64,000 nt of DNA from Streptomyces cathayae (GTDB lineage: Bacteria; Actinomycetota; Actinomycetes; Streptomycetales; Streptomycetaceae): contig NZ_CP121682.1 in assembly GCF_029760955.1 (NCBI RefSeq), forward strand, positions 4,402,001 to 4,466,000, written 5' to 3'. The notes beneath the pieces are model-generated. The model was not told where the DNA came from, did not search any database, and saw only the letters and a list, made by a program, of their open reading frames with translations. The position numbers were made by a program, and so were the translations under genes. Positions 1 to 7,359 of this stretch are shown piece by piece; within the stretch, counting starts at the first letter, position 1, and every line of letters begins with the position of its first letter.

Positions 1-437
1 CAGCCCATGGCGGCCTCGCCCCCGGGCGCGATCGCCAGGTACAGCAGGACGGGCACGAGCATGCCGCCGATCCCGGCGAGGAGCGGGATCATGAGCTTGC
101 TGCGGTTGTTCAGCTCACCGACGGAGACCTCGTAACGGACCTCCAGGCCGATGATGAAGAAGAACAGGGCCATCAGTCCGTCGTTGACCCAGTGCCCCAG
201 GTCCATCGACAGCTCGGCGTTGCCGAGGGAGAGGGACAGGTCGGTGGCCCAGAGCGACGTGTACGTGTCCGACCAGGGTGAGTTCGCCCAGATCAGGGCG
301 ACCGCGACGGCTATCAGGAGCAGGCCGGCGCTGCCGGCCTCGGTTTCCATGAAGGAACGCACGCGGGTGGAGAGCTGTCCACCCAGTGAGCGCCGCTTCG
401 CCCGGGACTGCGTGTCCGGAGTCTTCGTCGGGCTCAT
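1..437 (-). CDS. nhaA: Na+/H+ antiporter NhaA, N-terminal part (runs off window)
   Basis: The reverse-strand frame starting at the ATG at 437 reads [16 protein letters not shown] and continues with NhaA-like segments: a membrane helix ([20 protein letters not shown]), the [20 protein letters not shown] block and [13 protein letters not shown]. These match the first two to three helices of NhaA, which exchanges sodium for protons across the cytoplasmic membrane in pH and salt homeostasis. About 145 codons are visible and the rest lies beyond position 1. The start codon overlaps the stop of a small upstream ORF as TGATG, so translational coupling is likely. No good Shine-Dalgarno precedes the nhaA ATG itself. 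Confidence 0.9.
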   Translation of the reverse strand, partial: MSPTKTPDTQSRAKRRSLGGQLSTRVRSFMETEAGSAGLLLIAVAVALIWANSPWSDTYTSLWATDLSLSLGNAELSMDLGHWVNDGLMALFFFIIGLEVRYEVSVGELNNRSKLMIPLLAGIGGMLVPVLLYLAIAPGGEAAMG

Positions 438-520
438 CACTGAACCACAGTACCCATCCGAATGGTGGACAAGGCCTGGAAATGATGCTGGCAGGGGTTG
501 TCGCGGACGGGTGTGAGCAT
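437..520 (-). CDS. 27-codon upstream ORF coupled to nhaA
   Basis: This small ORF is read from the ATG at 520 (begins [10 protein letters not shown], ends RMGTVVQ). It has a near-perfect Shine-Dalgarno, AAGGAGGGT at 526-534, with 7 nt between AGGAGG and the ATG. Its TGA overlaps the nhaA ATG in a TGATG junction. There is no signal peptide and no family I recognise. The strong ribosome site in front of the short ORF and its absence in front of nhaA suggest a leader peptide that feeds ribosomes to nhaA. The rest of the interval to 764 shows no other gene. Confidence 0.5.
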   Translation of the reverse strand: MLTPVRDNPCQHHFQALSTIRMGTVVQ

Positions 521-764
521 GCGGGACCCTCCTTCGGGTTCTTCAGATTTTTCTGGCCTTTCGGGCTCTGCTTGCGGCGCGCGGCGGCCGGGGCCGTGAT
601 CTTCAAGAATCGCACACAAGTTTTCGATCGCTCGTACAACCATTTGCCGGTGTGACGTATCTGATCCCCTGAGTCAACAGACTCCCAGGTCACTCGGGCC
701 CCGGAAGTGACGACGAGCCGTTGGAACGACGACCGTCGGGGCCCCTTCTCCACATGGAGAACGC

Positions 765-1691
765 ATGCGTATCCGAGCCACCGTCGCCGCAGTCTCCGGC
801 GCCCTGGCCCTCTCCGCCCTCGCCGCCCCGGCCGCGCAGGCGTCCGGCGACGCCGCGAGCCGCGCGGACATCGCGAAGGTCCGTGAGGCCGCGCACGCCG
901 CCTCGTCCGACAAGGCCGCATTCAGCGCCCGTGCCGCCACCTACGACGAGCCGTACGCCCTGAACGTCACCTTCTCCAACTTCAAGATCGCCAAGGCGAT
1001 CAAGGTCGGCACGAGCAACCGGGTCACGACCAAGGTCACCTACACCCTGACCCACGGCGCGGACGTCGACGTCACCGCGCTCGGCTTCCTCACCGACCCG
1101 TTCCTCTACAAGGGCAGCTTCGCCGCGCCGCAGAACGTGCTGATCGGCGACGACTTCGGCCACTGCAAGGCGACCTCGGCGACCAAGGCCACCTGCTCCG
1201 GCACCATCGACATCCGTCCCAAGGACGGCGAGCTGCTGAACGCGGACGCCGGCACCTGGAAGGCCGGCGCCTGGGCCATCGCCTTCAACGGCGAGGACCC
1301 GGACTCCGACGACCTCGACATGGCCGAGGTCGGCTACGCGGAGAAGGGCGGCCTCGGCACCACCAAGGTCCAGCGCTACTCCAAGCTGACCGTCAACGCC
1401 TCGCCGGAGCCGGTCAAGAAGGGCAAGACCCTCACGGTCACCGGCAAGCTGACCCGCGCCAACTGGGAGACCAACAAGTACGCCGGCTACACGAAGCAGC
1501 CGGTGAAGCTCCAGTTCAAGAAGAAGGGCACCAGCACCTACACCACCCTCAAGACCATCACGACCGACGCGAAGGGCAACCTGAAGACCACGGTCAAGGC
1601 CTCCGTCGACGGTTACTACCGCTACTCCTTCGCGGGCAACACGCCCACCCCGGCGGTCAACTCCGCGGGCGACTTCATCGACGTGAAGTAA
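765..1691 (+). CDS. Secreted protein with Ig-like C-terminal domain, function unknown
   Basis: The 308-aa protein has a Sec signal peptide (MRIRATVAAVSG, hydrophobic core, Ala-x-Ala site near residue 26). The mature part contains a region with DVDVTALGFL and GDDFGHCKATS, probably disulphide-linked. The C-terminal 90 residues look like a beta-sandwich (YSKLTVNASPEPVKKGKTLTV, then KLQFKKKGTSTYTTLKTI), as in bacterial Ig-like or chemoattachment modules. The ATG at 765 follows GGAG at 755-758. Such proteins are common in Streptomyces secretomes; the role is not known. The last codons and the stop lie in a 38-bp tandem duplication. Confidence 0.8.
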   Translation: MRIRATVAAVSGALALSALAAPAAQASGDAASRADIAKVREAAHAASSDKAAFSARAATYDEPYALNVTFSNFKIAKAIKVGTSNRVTTKVTYTLTHGADVDVTALGFLTDPFLYKGSFAAPQNVLIGDDFGHCKATSATKATCSGTIDIRPKDGELLNADAGTWKAGAWAIAFNGEDPDSDDLDMAEVGYAEKGGLGTTKVQRYSKLTVNASPEPVKKGKTLTVTGKLTRANWETNKYAGYTKQPVKLQFKKKGTSTYTTLKTITTDAKGNLKTTVKASVDGYYRYSFAGNTPTPAVNSAGDFIDVK

Positions 1692-1847
1692 GCCGCGTCC
1701 CCCTGGTCGCGCGGTTCACCGTGAAGTAAGCCGCGTCCCTCTGGTCGCGCGGTTCACCAAAACGCCCCGTCAGGGGCGCGGGGAACTGCGCGACCAGCCC
1801 CCACCGGCCCGCAGGGCCAAGCGACCAGCCCCCACCGGCCCGCAGGG
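1683..1847 (+). repeat. Two tandem duplications in the tail between convergent genes
   Basis: A 38-bp unit beginning GTGAAGTAAGCCGCGTCCC occurs at 1683-1720 and again at 1721-1758 with one mismatch. It includes the last two sense codons and the stop of the preceding gene. Further on, a 27-bp block (GCGACCAGCCCCCACCGGCC plus CGCAGGG) occurs at 1790-1816 and 1821-1847. The segment starting CAGGGGCGCGGGG at 1771 is a Streptomyces-type extragenic repeat. The region separates the secreted protein from the convergent P-type ATPase. Confidence 0.85.
1763..1778. terminator. Short GC hairpin between convergent genes
   Basis: CGCCCC-GTCA-GGGGCG forms a 6-bp stem with a 4-nt loop and no T-tract. It lies after the secreted protein gene and before the end of the convergent ATPase gene, so it can serve as a bidirectional terminator. 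Confidence 0.5.
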
Positions 1848-1878
1848 ACGAACCGACCGTCCCCTCCCGAGCCGAGCG

Positions 1879-4296
1879 CTAAGCGAAAGCGCGGTCCACC
1901 CACCGCCACAGGAGTTCCAGGACGGCCGCCGCCAGCACCGCGATGCCGACCGCGATCCACGGCATCGTCATCCCCACCAGCCTCAGCGCGAAGAACTCCT
2001 GCAGCCACGGCACGACCAGCACCAGCAGGAACCCCGCGGCCATCGCCACCACCAGCCCGACCCGCCACCAGGTGTAGGGCCGGGCGATGATCGCCAGCAC
2101 CCACAGCGAGATCAGGAACAGCGTCAGCGTCGCCGCGCTCGTCTCCGCCTCCAAGGCCCCCGCACCGCTGTAGTGGTGGCGGGCGAGCAGATACGTGGCG
2201 AACGTCGCCAGCGCGGCCAGCACCCCGCCCGGGATCGCGTACCGCATGACCCGCCGTACGAAGTGGGGCCGGGCCCGCTCCTTGTCGGGGGCGAGGGCCA
2301 GGAAGAACGCCGGGACGCCGATGGTGAGCGTGGACAACAGGGTCAGATGACGCGGCAGGAACGGGTACTCCACCTGCCAGCACACCACCAGCACCGCCAG
2401 CAGCACCGAGTAGACGGTCTTCACCAGGAACAGCGTCGCGACCCGGGTGATGTTGCCGATCACCCGCCGCCCCTCGGCCACCACCGACGGCAGGGTGGCG
2501 AACCTGTTGTCGAGCAGCACGATCTGCGCGACCGCCCGGGTGGCCTCCGAACCGGATCCCATCGCCACCCCGATGTCGGCGTCCTTCAGCGCCAGCACGT
2601 CGTTCACCCCGTCGCCGGTCATGGCGACCGTGTGCCCGCGCGACTGGAGCGCGCCCACCATGTCCCGCTTCTGCCGCGGGGCGACCCGTCCGAACACCGT
2701 CCCCCGGTCCAGCGCCTCGGCCATCTCGTCCCGCTCGGCGGGCAGCCGGCGCGCGTCGACCGCCGTACCGCTCAGCCCGAGCTTGGCCGCGACCGCACCG
2801 ACCGACACGGCGTTGTCGCCGGAGACGACCTTGGTGCGGACGTCCTGCTCGGAGAAGTACCGCAGGGTGTCGGCCGCGTCCGGCCGCAGCCGCTGCTCCA
2901 GCACCACCAGCGCGGTCGGGCGGACGTCCTTGGCCGCGTCCGGGTCGCTCACGGGCACGTCGCTCCCGGCGCGGGCGAGCAGCAGCACCCGCAACCCCTG
3001 CTCGTTCAGCCGCGTGGTCCGCTCCAGGGCCGGGTCGTCGGCGTCCAGCAGCACGTCGGGCGCCCCGAGCAGCCAGGTGACGGGCGGCTGCCCGGTGCCC
3101 TCGTCGCCCTCGGCACCCTCGGCGAAGGTGGCGCCGCTGTACTTGCGGGCCGAGGAGAACGGCAGGGTGTCGGTGCAGCGCCGGTCCCCGGCGTCCGGGT
3201 AGGCGTCGGCGATCGCCCGGAGGGACGCGTTCGGCCGCGGATCGGACGCGCCGAGCGCCCCCAGCACCTTCCGCACGTACGTCTCGTCGTCGCCGTCGAG
3301 CAGCCGCAGCCCGGTGACGTCCATGCCGCCCTCGGTGAGGGTGCCGGTCTTGTCCAGGCAGACCGTGTCGACGCGGGCCAGCCCCTCGATGGCGGGCAGT
3401 TCCTGCACCAGGCACTGCTTGCGCCCCAGCCGGATCACGCCGATCGCGAAGGCGACGGAGGTGAGCAGCACCAGCCCCTCGGGCACCATCGGAACGATCC
3501 CGCCGACCGTGCGGGCGATGGAGTTCCTCAGCTCGTTCTCCTTGACCACCAGCTGGCTGATGATCAGCCCGATCGCGGTCGGGACCATCATCCACGTCAC
3601 GTACTTGAGGATCGTGGAGATGCCCGAACGCAGCTCGGAGTGGACCAGCGTGAACCGGGACGCCTCCTCGGCGAGCTGCGCCGCGTACGCCTCGCGCCCC
3701 ACCCTGGTCGCCTGGAAGGAACCGCCGCCCGCGACCACGAAGCTCCCGGACATGAGCCGGTCCCCGGGCCGCTTGACCACGGGATCGGCCTCGCCGGTGA
3801 GCAGCGACTCGTCGATCTCCAGCGCGTCCGCCTCGGCGCACACCCCGTCGACGACGACCTTGTCGCCCGGTCCGATCTCGATCAGGTCGTCCAGCACGAT
3901 CTCGGAGGTGCCGACCTCGGTGCTCGCCCCGTCCCGGCGCACCGTGGGCCGCACCTCGCCGATCAGCGCCAGTGAGTCCAGGGTCTTCTTCGCCCGCCAC
4001 TCCTGGACGATGCCGATCCCGGTGTTGGCGAGGATCACGAAGCCGAACAGGCTGTCCTGGATGGGCGCGACGACCAGCATGATCACCCAGAGGACACCGA
4101 TGATCGCGTTGAACCGGGTGAAGACGTTCGCGCGGACGATCTCGAGCACGGACCGGCTGCTGCGCACCGGCACGTCGTTGACCTGCCCGAGAGCCGCCCG
4201 CTCGGCCACCTCCGCGGCGGTCAGGCCGGTCACCGGCGAGGTGACGGTGCCGGGCCGCGCGGCACCGGTCTGCGGGTCCGCGTCGAGATGCGTCAT
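1879..4296 (-). CDS. Cation-translocating P-type ATPase
   Basis: The 805-aa protein has the P-type order: actuator motif TGEAD (167-171), membrane motif VPEGL (271-275), phosphorylation motif DKTGT (315-319) and hinge TGDGVNDVLALKDADIGVAM. It drives a cation across the cytoplasmic membrane at the cost of ATP. The PEGL motif and absence of an N-terminal metal-binding domain place it with Ca/Mg/Na-type pumps rather than the CPx heavy-metal group. The ion cannot be fixed from sequence; calcium or another hard cation is most likely. No Shine-Dalgarno is seen; TACCGT at 4304-4309 sits 7 nt before the ATG, consistent with a leaderless transcript. Confidence 0.88.
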   Translation of the reverse strand: MTHLDADPQTGAARPGTVTSPVTGLTAAEVAERAALGQVNDVPVRSSRSVLEIVRANVFTRFNAIIGVLWVIMLVVAPIQDSLFGFVILANTGIGIVQEWRAKKTLDSLALIGEVRPTVRRDGASTEVGTSEIVLDDLIEIGPGDKVVVDGVCAEADALEIDESLLTGEADPVVKRPGDRLMSGSFVVAGGGSFQATRVGREAYAAQLAEEASRFTLVHSELRSGISTILKYVTWMMVPTAIGLIISQLVVKENELRNSIARTVGGIVPMVPEGLVLLTSVAFAIGVIRLGRKQCLVQELPAIEGLARVDTVCLDKTGTLTEGGMDVTGLRLLDGDDETYVRKVLGALGASDPRPNASLRAIADAYPDAGDRRCTDTLPFSSARKYSGATFAEGAEGDEGTGQPPVTWLLGAPDVLLDADDPALERTTRLNEQGLRVLLLARAGSDVPVSDPDAAKDVRPTALVVLEQRLRPDAADTLRYFSEQDVRTKVVSGDNAVSVGAVAAKLGLSGTAVDARRLPAERDEMAEALDRGTVFGRVAPRQKRDMVGALQSRGHTVAMTGDGVNDVLALKDADIGVAMGSGSEATRAVAQIVLLDNRFATLPSVVAEGRRVIGNITRVATLFLVKTVYSVLLAVLVVCWQVEYPFLPRHLTLLSTLTIGVPAFFLALAPDKERARPHFVRRVMRYAIPGGVLAALATFATYLLARHHYSGAGALEAETSAATLTLFLISLWVLAIIARPYTWWRVGLVVAMAAGFLLVLVVPWLQEFFALRLVGMTMPWIAVGIAVLAAAVLELLWRWVDRAFA

Positions 4297-4413
4297 GCAG
4301 TCGACGGTACGTGCGGCGTCACGGCTTCACCCACCGGATGCGCGGAAGATCCGACCGGGGGAGGAGGACCGCGGGGCGGCCGTAGTGCCGTGGTCGTACG
4401 GGAGCGGCGGGGG

Positions 4414-4806
4414 TCAGTCGGCCGACGACGGGGAGGACATGCCGGAGGGGGCGCCGGAGGAGGTTCCGGAGGGCCCGCCGGCCGGTTCCGTCTCCGCTGT
4501 TTCCGCGGTCCGCGCAGCCGCCGCGGTCGCCGCGGCCCGGTCGCGCTTGATCGCGGCGTCGCGCCGGCGGACGTACCAGATGCCGATGAACCCGAGCCCG
4601 CCGCCGGCCAGGCAGGTCCACAGCCACCAGGTGCGGCCGTGGTCGTCGAACCAGCCGTAGAAGGGCAGCTGCACCAGGAAGAGGGCGAACCAGATGATCG
4701 TGCCGCCGACGATGGTGGCGACCACGGGGCCCTCCAGGGGCTCCGGCGCCTCGTGCTTGGGGGTCCCCGTGAACCAACGCGAGAGACCCGAGAAGAAAGC
4801 GGCCAT
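4414..4806 (-). CDS. DUF2530-type small membrane protein
   Basis: The 130-aa protein has two membrane segments (VVATIVGGTIIWFALFLVQL and a second around TWWLWTCLAGGGLGFIGIWY) joined by a short loop. A charged and then Ser/Gly/Ala-rich tail follows. The PLEGPVVATIVGGT and GLGFIGIWYVRRRDAA stretches match DUF2530 of actinobacteria; the function is unknown. TAAGCT at 4813-4818, 6 nt before the ATG, suggests a leaderless transcript. It is upstream of and co-directional with the P-type ATPase gene, 117 bp away. Confidence 0.75.
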   Translation of the reverse strand: MAAFFSGLSRWFTGTPKHEAPEPLEGPVVATIVGGTIIWFALFLVQLPFYGWFDDHGRTWWLWTCLAGGGLGFIGIWYVRRRDAAIKRDRAAATAAAARTAETAETEPAGGPSGTSSGAPSGMSSPSSAD

Positions 4807-4972
4807 GCGGACAGCTTACGAGGGCGGACGAGGGTGAGGTTCGCCGCACCGGTCCGCGGATGTCTACGCGCGGAGATAGCGTGGCTGTCGTTATATCTTC
4901 ATACTGAATCTGTTTGTCTCTGGCTCGTTCTGATCGTAGGAAGCGCCAAAGGACTTTGTTGGAAGTCCGACG

Positions 4973-6439
4973 GTGATGAGGTTCCGCATGTCCACGTCGG
5001 CCCCCAGCAAGGCCCCCCTGCCCGATCAGCCGGGACCCGCGCCCGCACACGGCGCACTCGACCGCTACTTCAAGATCTCCGAGCGGGGCAGCAGCCTGCC
5101 CCGCGAGATCCGTGGCGGATTCGCCACCTTCTTCGCGATGGCCTACATCATCGTGCTGAACCCGATCATCCTCGGCAGCGCGAAGGACATGTACGGCAAC
5201 CAGCTCGACAACGGCCAGCTGGTCACCGCGACCGCCCTGACCGCGGCGTTCACCACGCTGCTCATGGGCGTCATCGGCAACGTGCCGATCGCACTGGCCG
5301 CCGGCCTCGGCGTGAACTCGGTCGTCGCCCTCCAGCTCGCCCCGCGCATGGCGTGGCCGGACGCGATGGGCATGGTGGTGCTGGCCGGCTTCGTCGTCAT
5401 GCTGCTGGTCGCCACCGGTCTGCGCGAGCGCGTGATGAACGCCGTCCCGTACGGTCTGCGCAAGGCCATCGCCATCGGTATCGGCCTGTTCATCATGCTG
5501 ATCGGTCTGGTCGACTCCGGTTTCGTCTCCCGGATACCGGACGCCGCCCAGACCACCGTCCCGCTCCAGCTCGGCACCGGCGGTCACCTCACCGGCTGGC
5601 CGGTTCTCGTCTTCATCCTCGGCGCGCTGCTCACGCTGGCGCTGATCGTGCGCAAGGTACCCGGCGCGATCCTCATCTCGATCGTCGCGATGACGGTCCT
5701 CGCCGTGATCATCAACGCCGTGGCCGACATCCCCTCCTGGGGCCTGACCAACCCGACCTGGCCCGGCAACCCCCTCGCCACCCCCGACTTCGGCCTGATC
5801 GGCGAGGTCAGCCTGTTCGGCGGCTTCGCCAAGGTCGGCGTGCTGACCGGCGTCCTGTTCGTCTTCACCGTGCTGCTCTCGTGCTTCTTCGACGCGATGG
5901 GCACGATCATGGGCGTCTCCGACGAGGCCAAGCTGACCGACGCCGACGGCCAGATGCCCGGCATCAACAAGGTCCTGTTCATCGACGGTGTCGCGGTCGC
6001 CGCGGGCGGCGCCAGCTCCTCCTCCGCCACCACCGCCTTCGTGGAGTCCACGGCCGGCGTCGGCGAGGGCGCGCGCACCGGCTTCGCCAACGTCGTCACC
6101 GGCGCGCTGTTCGCCGTCGCGCTGTTCCTCACGCCCGTCGCCACGATGGTGCCGTCCCAGGCGGCCACCCCGGCGCTGTTCGCGGTCGGCTTCCTGATCC
6201 TGGCGGGCTCGATCAAGGAGATCGACTGGGCGGACTACACGATCGCCGTCCCGGCCTTCGTGACCATGGTGATGATGCCGTTCACCTACTCGATCACCAA
6301 CGGCATCGGCATGGGCTTCATCACCTTCGTGCTGCTGCGCCTGGCGGCCGGGCGCGGCCGGGAGGTCCCGGCCGCGATGTACGCGGTGTCGGCGGTCTTC
6401 GCCTTCTACTACCTGATGCCGGCACTGGGCCTGACCTGA
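4973..6439 (+). CDS. NCS2 (AzgA-type) purine permease
   Basis: The 488-aa polytopic protein takes up a purine base by proton symport in the cytoplasmic membrane. Family blocks are REIRGGFATFFAMAYIIVLNP, ALAAGLGVNSVVAL, SCFFDAMGTIMGV, the Ser-rich SSSSATTAFVESTAGVGEGARTG (seen in pieces) and PFTYSITNGIGMGFI. These are typical of COG2252, the hypoxanthine/adenine/guanine type. Starts are possible at GTG 4973 or 4976 and at ATG 4988; GGAAG at 4961-4965 favours the earlier ones. A paralogue lies at 48576-50018. The AT-rich stretch at about 4885-4945 is the likely promoter. Confidence 0.88.
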   Translation: MMRFRMSTSAPSKAPLPDQPGPAPAHGALDRYFKISERGSSLPREIRGGFATFFAMAYIIVLNPIILGSAKDMYGNQLDNGQLVTATALTAAFTTLLMGVIGNVPIALAAGLGVNSVVALQLAPRMAWPDAMGMVVLAGFVVMLLVATGLRERVMNAVPYGLRKAIAIGIGLFIMLIGLVDSGFVSRIPDAAQTTVPLQLGTGGHLTGWPVLVFILGALLTLALIVRKVPGAILISIVAMTVLAVIINAVADIPSWGLTNPTWPGNPLATPDFGLIGEVSLFGGFAKVGVLTGVLFVFTVLLSCFFDAMGTIMGVSDEAKLTDADGQMPGINKVLFIDGVAVAAGGASSSSATTAFVESTAGVGEGARTGFANVVTGALFAVALFLTPVATMVPSQAATPALFAVGFLILAGSIKEIDWADYTIAVPAFVTMVMMPFTYSITNGIGMGFITFVLLRLAAGRGREVPAAMYAVSAVFAFYYLMPALGLT

Positions 6440-6512
6440 CCTGGCCCGACCTGGGCCGGTCTGGCTTGACCTGGCCCGACCTGGGCCCGGCCCGACCTGG
6501 CCCGGCCCGGTA
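6431..6512 (+). repeat. Degenerate tandem array at the end of the permease gene
   Basis: About eight imperfect copies of a unit close to CCTGGCCCGA run from the last codons of the permease through its TGA (6437-6439) almost to the next gene. The array looks like replication slippage in a non-coding tail; no hairpin with a T-tract is evident. Confidence 0.7.
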
Positions 6513-6517
6513 CGGGC

Positions 6518-6706
6518 TCAGGTGACGCCGTAGAACTTCTCCGTCTCCTCGACGGCGGTCTGGAACCGCTGGTCGAAGTCATCGCGAATGAGCGTCTGGA
6601 CGACATAGTCCTGGACGCTCATTCCGCGTTTGGCGGCATGGCTCCGGAGTCTTTCGAGCAGTTCCTGGTCCATGCGCAGGCTGAGTACGTCGGTCCCCAT
6701 GGGCAT
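6518..6706 (-). CDS. Ribbon-helix-helix (CopG/Arc-like) protein
   Basis: The 62-aa protein has a short beta strand (TDVLSLRMDQE) followed by two helices (LLERLRSHAAKRG and SVQDYVVQTLIRDDF), the RHH DNA-binding fold of VapB/ParD-type antitoxins. No toxin gene is adjacent: the neighbours are a permease and a MarR regulator. It is therefore either an orphan antitoxin or a stand-alone regulator. The second ATG (6700) is better placed behind AAGG than the first. A perfect palindrome lies about 50 bp upstream. Confidence 0.72.
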   Translation of the reverse strand: MPMGTDVLSLRMDQELLERLRSHAAKRGMSVQDYVVQTLIRDDFDQRFQTAVEETEKFYGVT

Positions 6707-6755
6707 GAGCCTTGCCGTACTTCCCGGCCCGGTGTGCCCTGTTCCGCTCAGGGAT

Positions 6756-6825
6756 CACTCGTACGAGTGGTTTATGGCGTGCTCTGTGGTGTGATCCGCG
6801 ACACGAGTGGCCGATGTCACGAGTG
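6756..6825. promoter_or_regulatory. CACTCG palindrome and direct half-sites upstream of the RHH gene
   Basis: CACTCGTACGAGTG at 6756-6769 is a perfect 14-bp palindrome. The half-site ACGAGTG recurs as direct copies at 6803-6809 and 6819-6825, 16 bp apart. RHH dimers usually bind such short inverted or direct half-sites. The location between the divergent RHH and MarR genes makes this the probable RHH operator. Confidence 0.5.
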
Positions 6826-6857
6826 CGGGCGGGATTCGGGTGCGCCCCGGTCGGTCC

Positions 6858-6885
6858 TTTAGCGAAGGTAATGAGTTACGCTAAA
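6858..6885. promoter_or_regulatory. MarR operator with overlapping -10 element
   Basis: TTTAGCG (6858-6864) and CGCTAAA (6879-6885) are perfect inverted arms separated by 14 bp, with further symmetry inside (GTAA/TTAC). The right arm contains TACGCT, which is 7 nt before the marR ATG at 6890. A protein bound here would block the -10 region, the expected autoregulation of a MarR repressor. Confidence 0.65.
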
Positions 6886-6889
6886 GAAC

Positions 6890-7327
6890 ATGCCGGACCT
6901 CAGCCATGGCGACGACGCGGCCGCCGTCAACGCCCTTCGTTCCGCCGTGATGCGACTCTCCCGTCGACTCAGGCACCAGCGCGTCGACGAATCCCTCAGC
7001 CCCACCGAGATGTCGGTGCTGGGCACCCTCACCCGCTGCGGTCGGGCCACCCCGGGCGAGCTCGCCCGCAAGGAACACGTCCAGCCGCCCTCGATGACCC
7101 GCATCGTGGCCCTGCTGGAGGGCAAGGGACTGGTCCGGCTGGAGCCGCACCCCGACGACCGGCGCCAGAAGGTCGTGACGCAGACCGAACAGGCCGAGGC
7201 GATGCTCCACGAGAGCCGCCGCAAGCGGAACGTCTTCCTGGCCACCCTCGCCGAGGAGCTCGACGAGGACGAATGGGCGAAACTCCGTGCCGCCGCACCG
7301 GTGCTGGAGAAGCTCGCGCACCTCTAG
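6890..7327 (+). CDS. MarR-family transcriptional regulator
   Basis: The 145-aa protein has the winged helix typical of MarR: TPGELARKEHVQPPSMTRIV (recognition helix region) then LLEGKGLVRLEPHPDDRR as the wing. It likely represses itself and the downstream MFS exporter, with release by a small ligand. The ATG at 6890 lies immediately after the operator with no Shine-Dalgarno, so the mRNA is probably leaderless. The MFS gene starts 32 bp downstream, making a two-gene operon. Confidence 0.9.
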   Translation: MPDLSHGDDAAAVNALRSAVMRLSRRLRHQRVDESLSPTEMSVLGTLTRCGRATPGELARKEHVQPPSMTRIVALLEGKGLVRLEPHPDDRRQKVVTQTEQAEAMLHESRRKRNVFLATLAEELDEDEWAKLRAAAPVLEKLAHL

Positions 7328-7359
7328 GAACACCAGCAGTTTTCGCTAGGAGGCGAACT

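Noticed and set aside
2173..3975. Plus-strand 600-codon frame opposite the P-type ATPase
   Set aside because: Composition is typical of an antisense shadow (Gln/His/Arg-rich) and the opposite strand has all P-type ATPase motifs.
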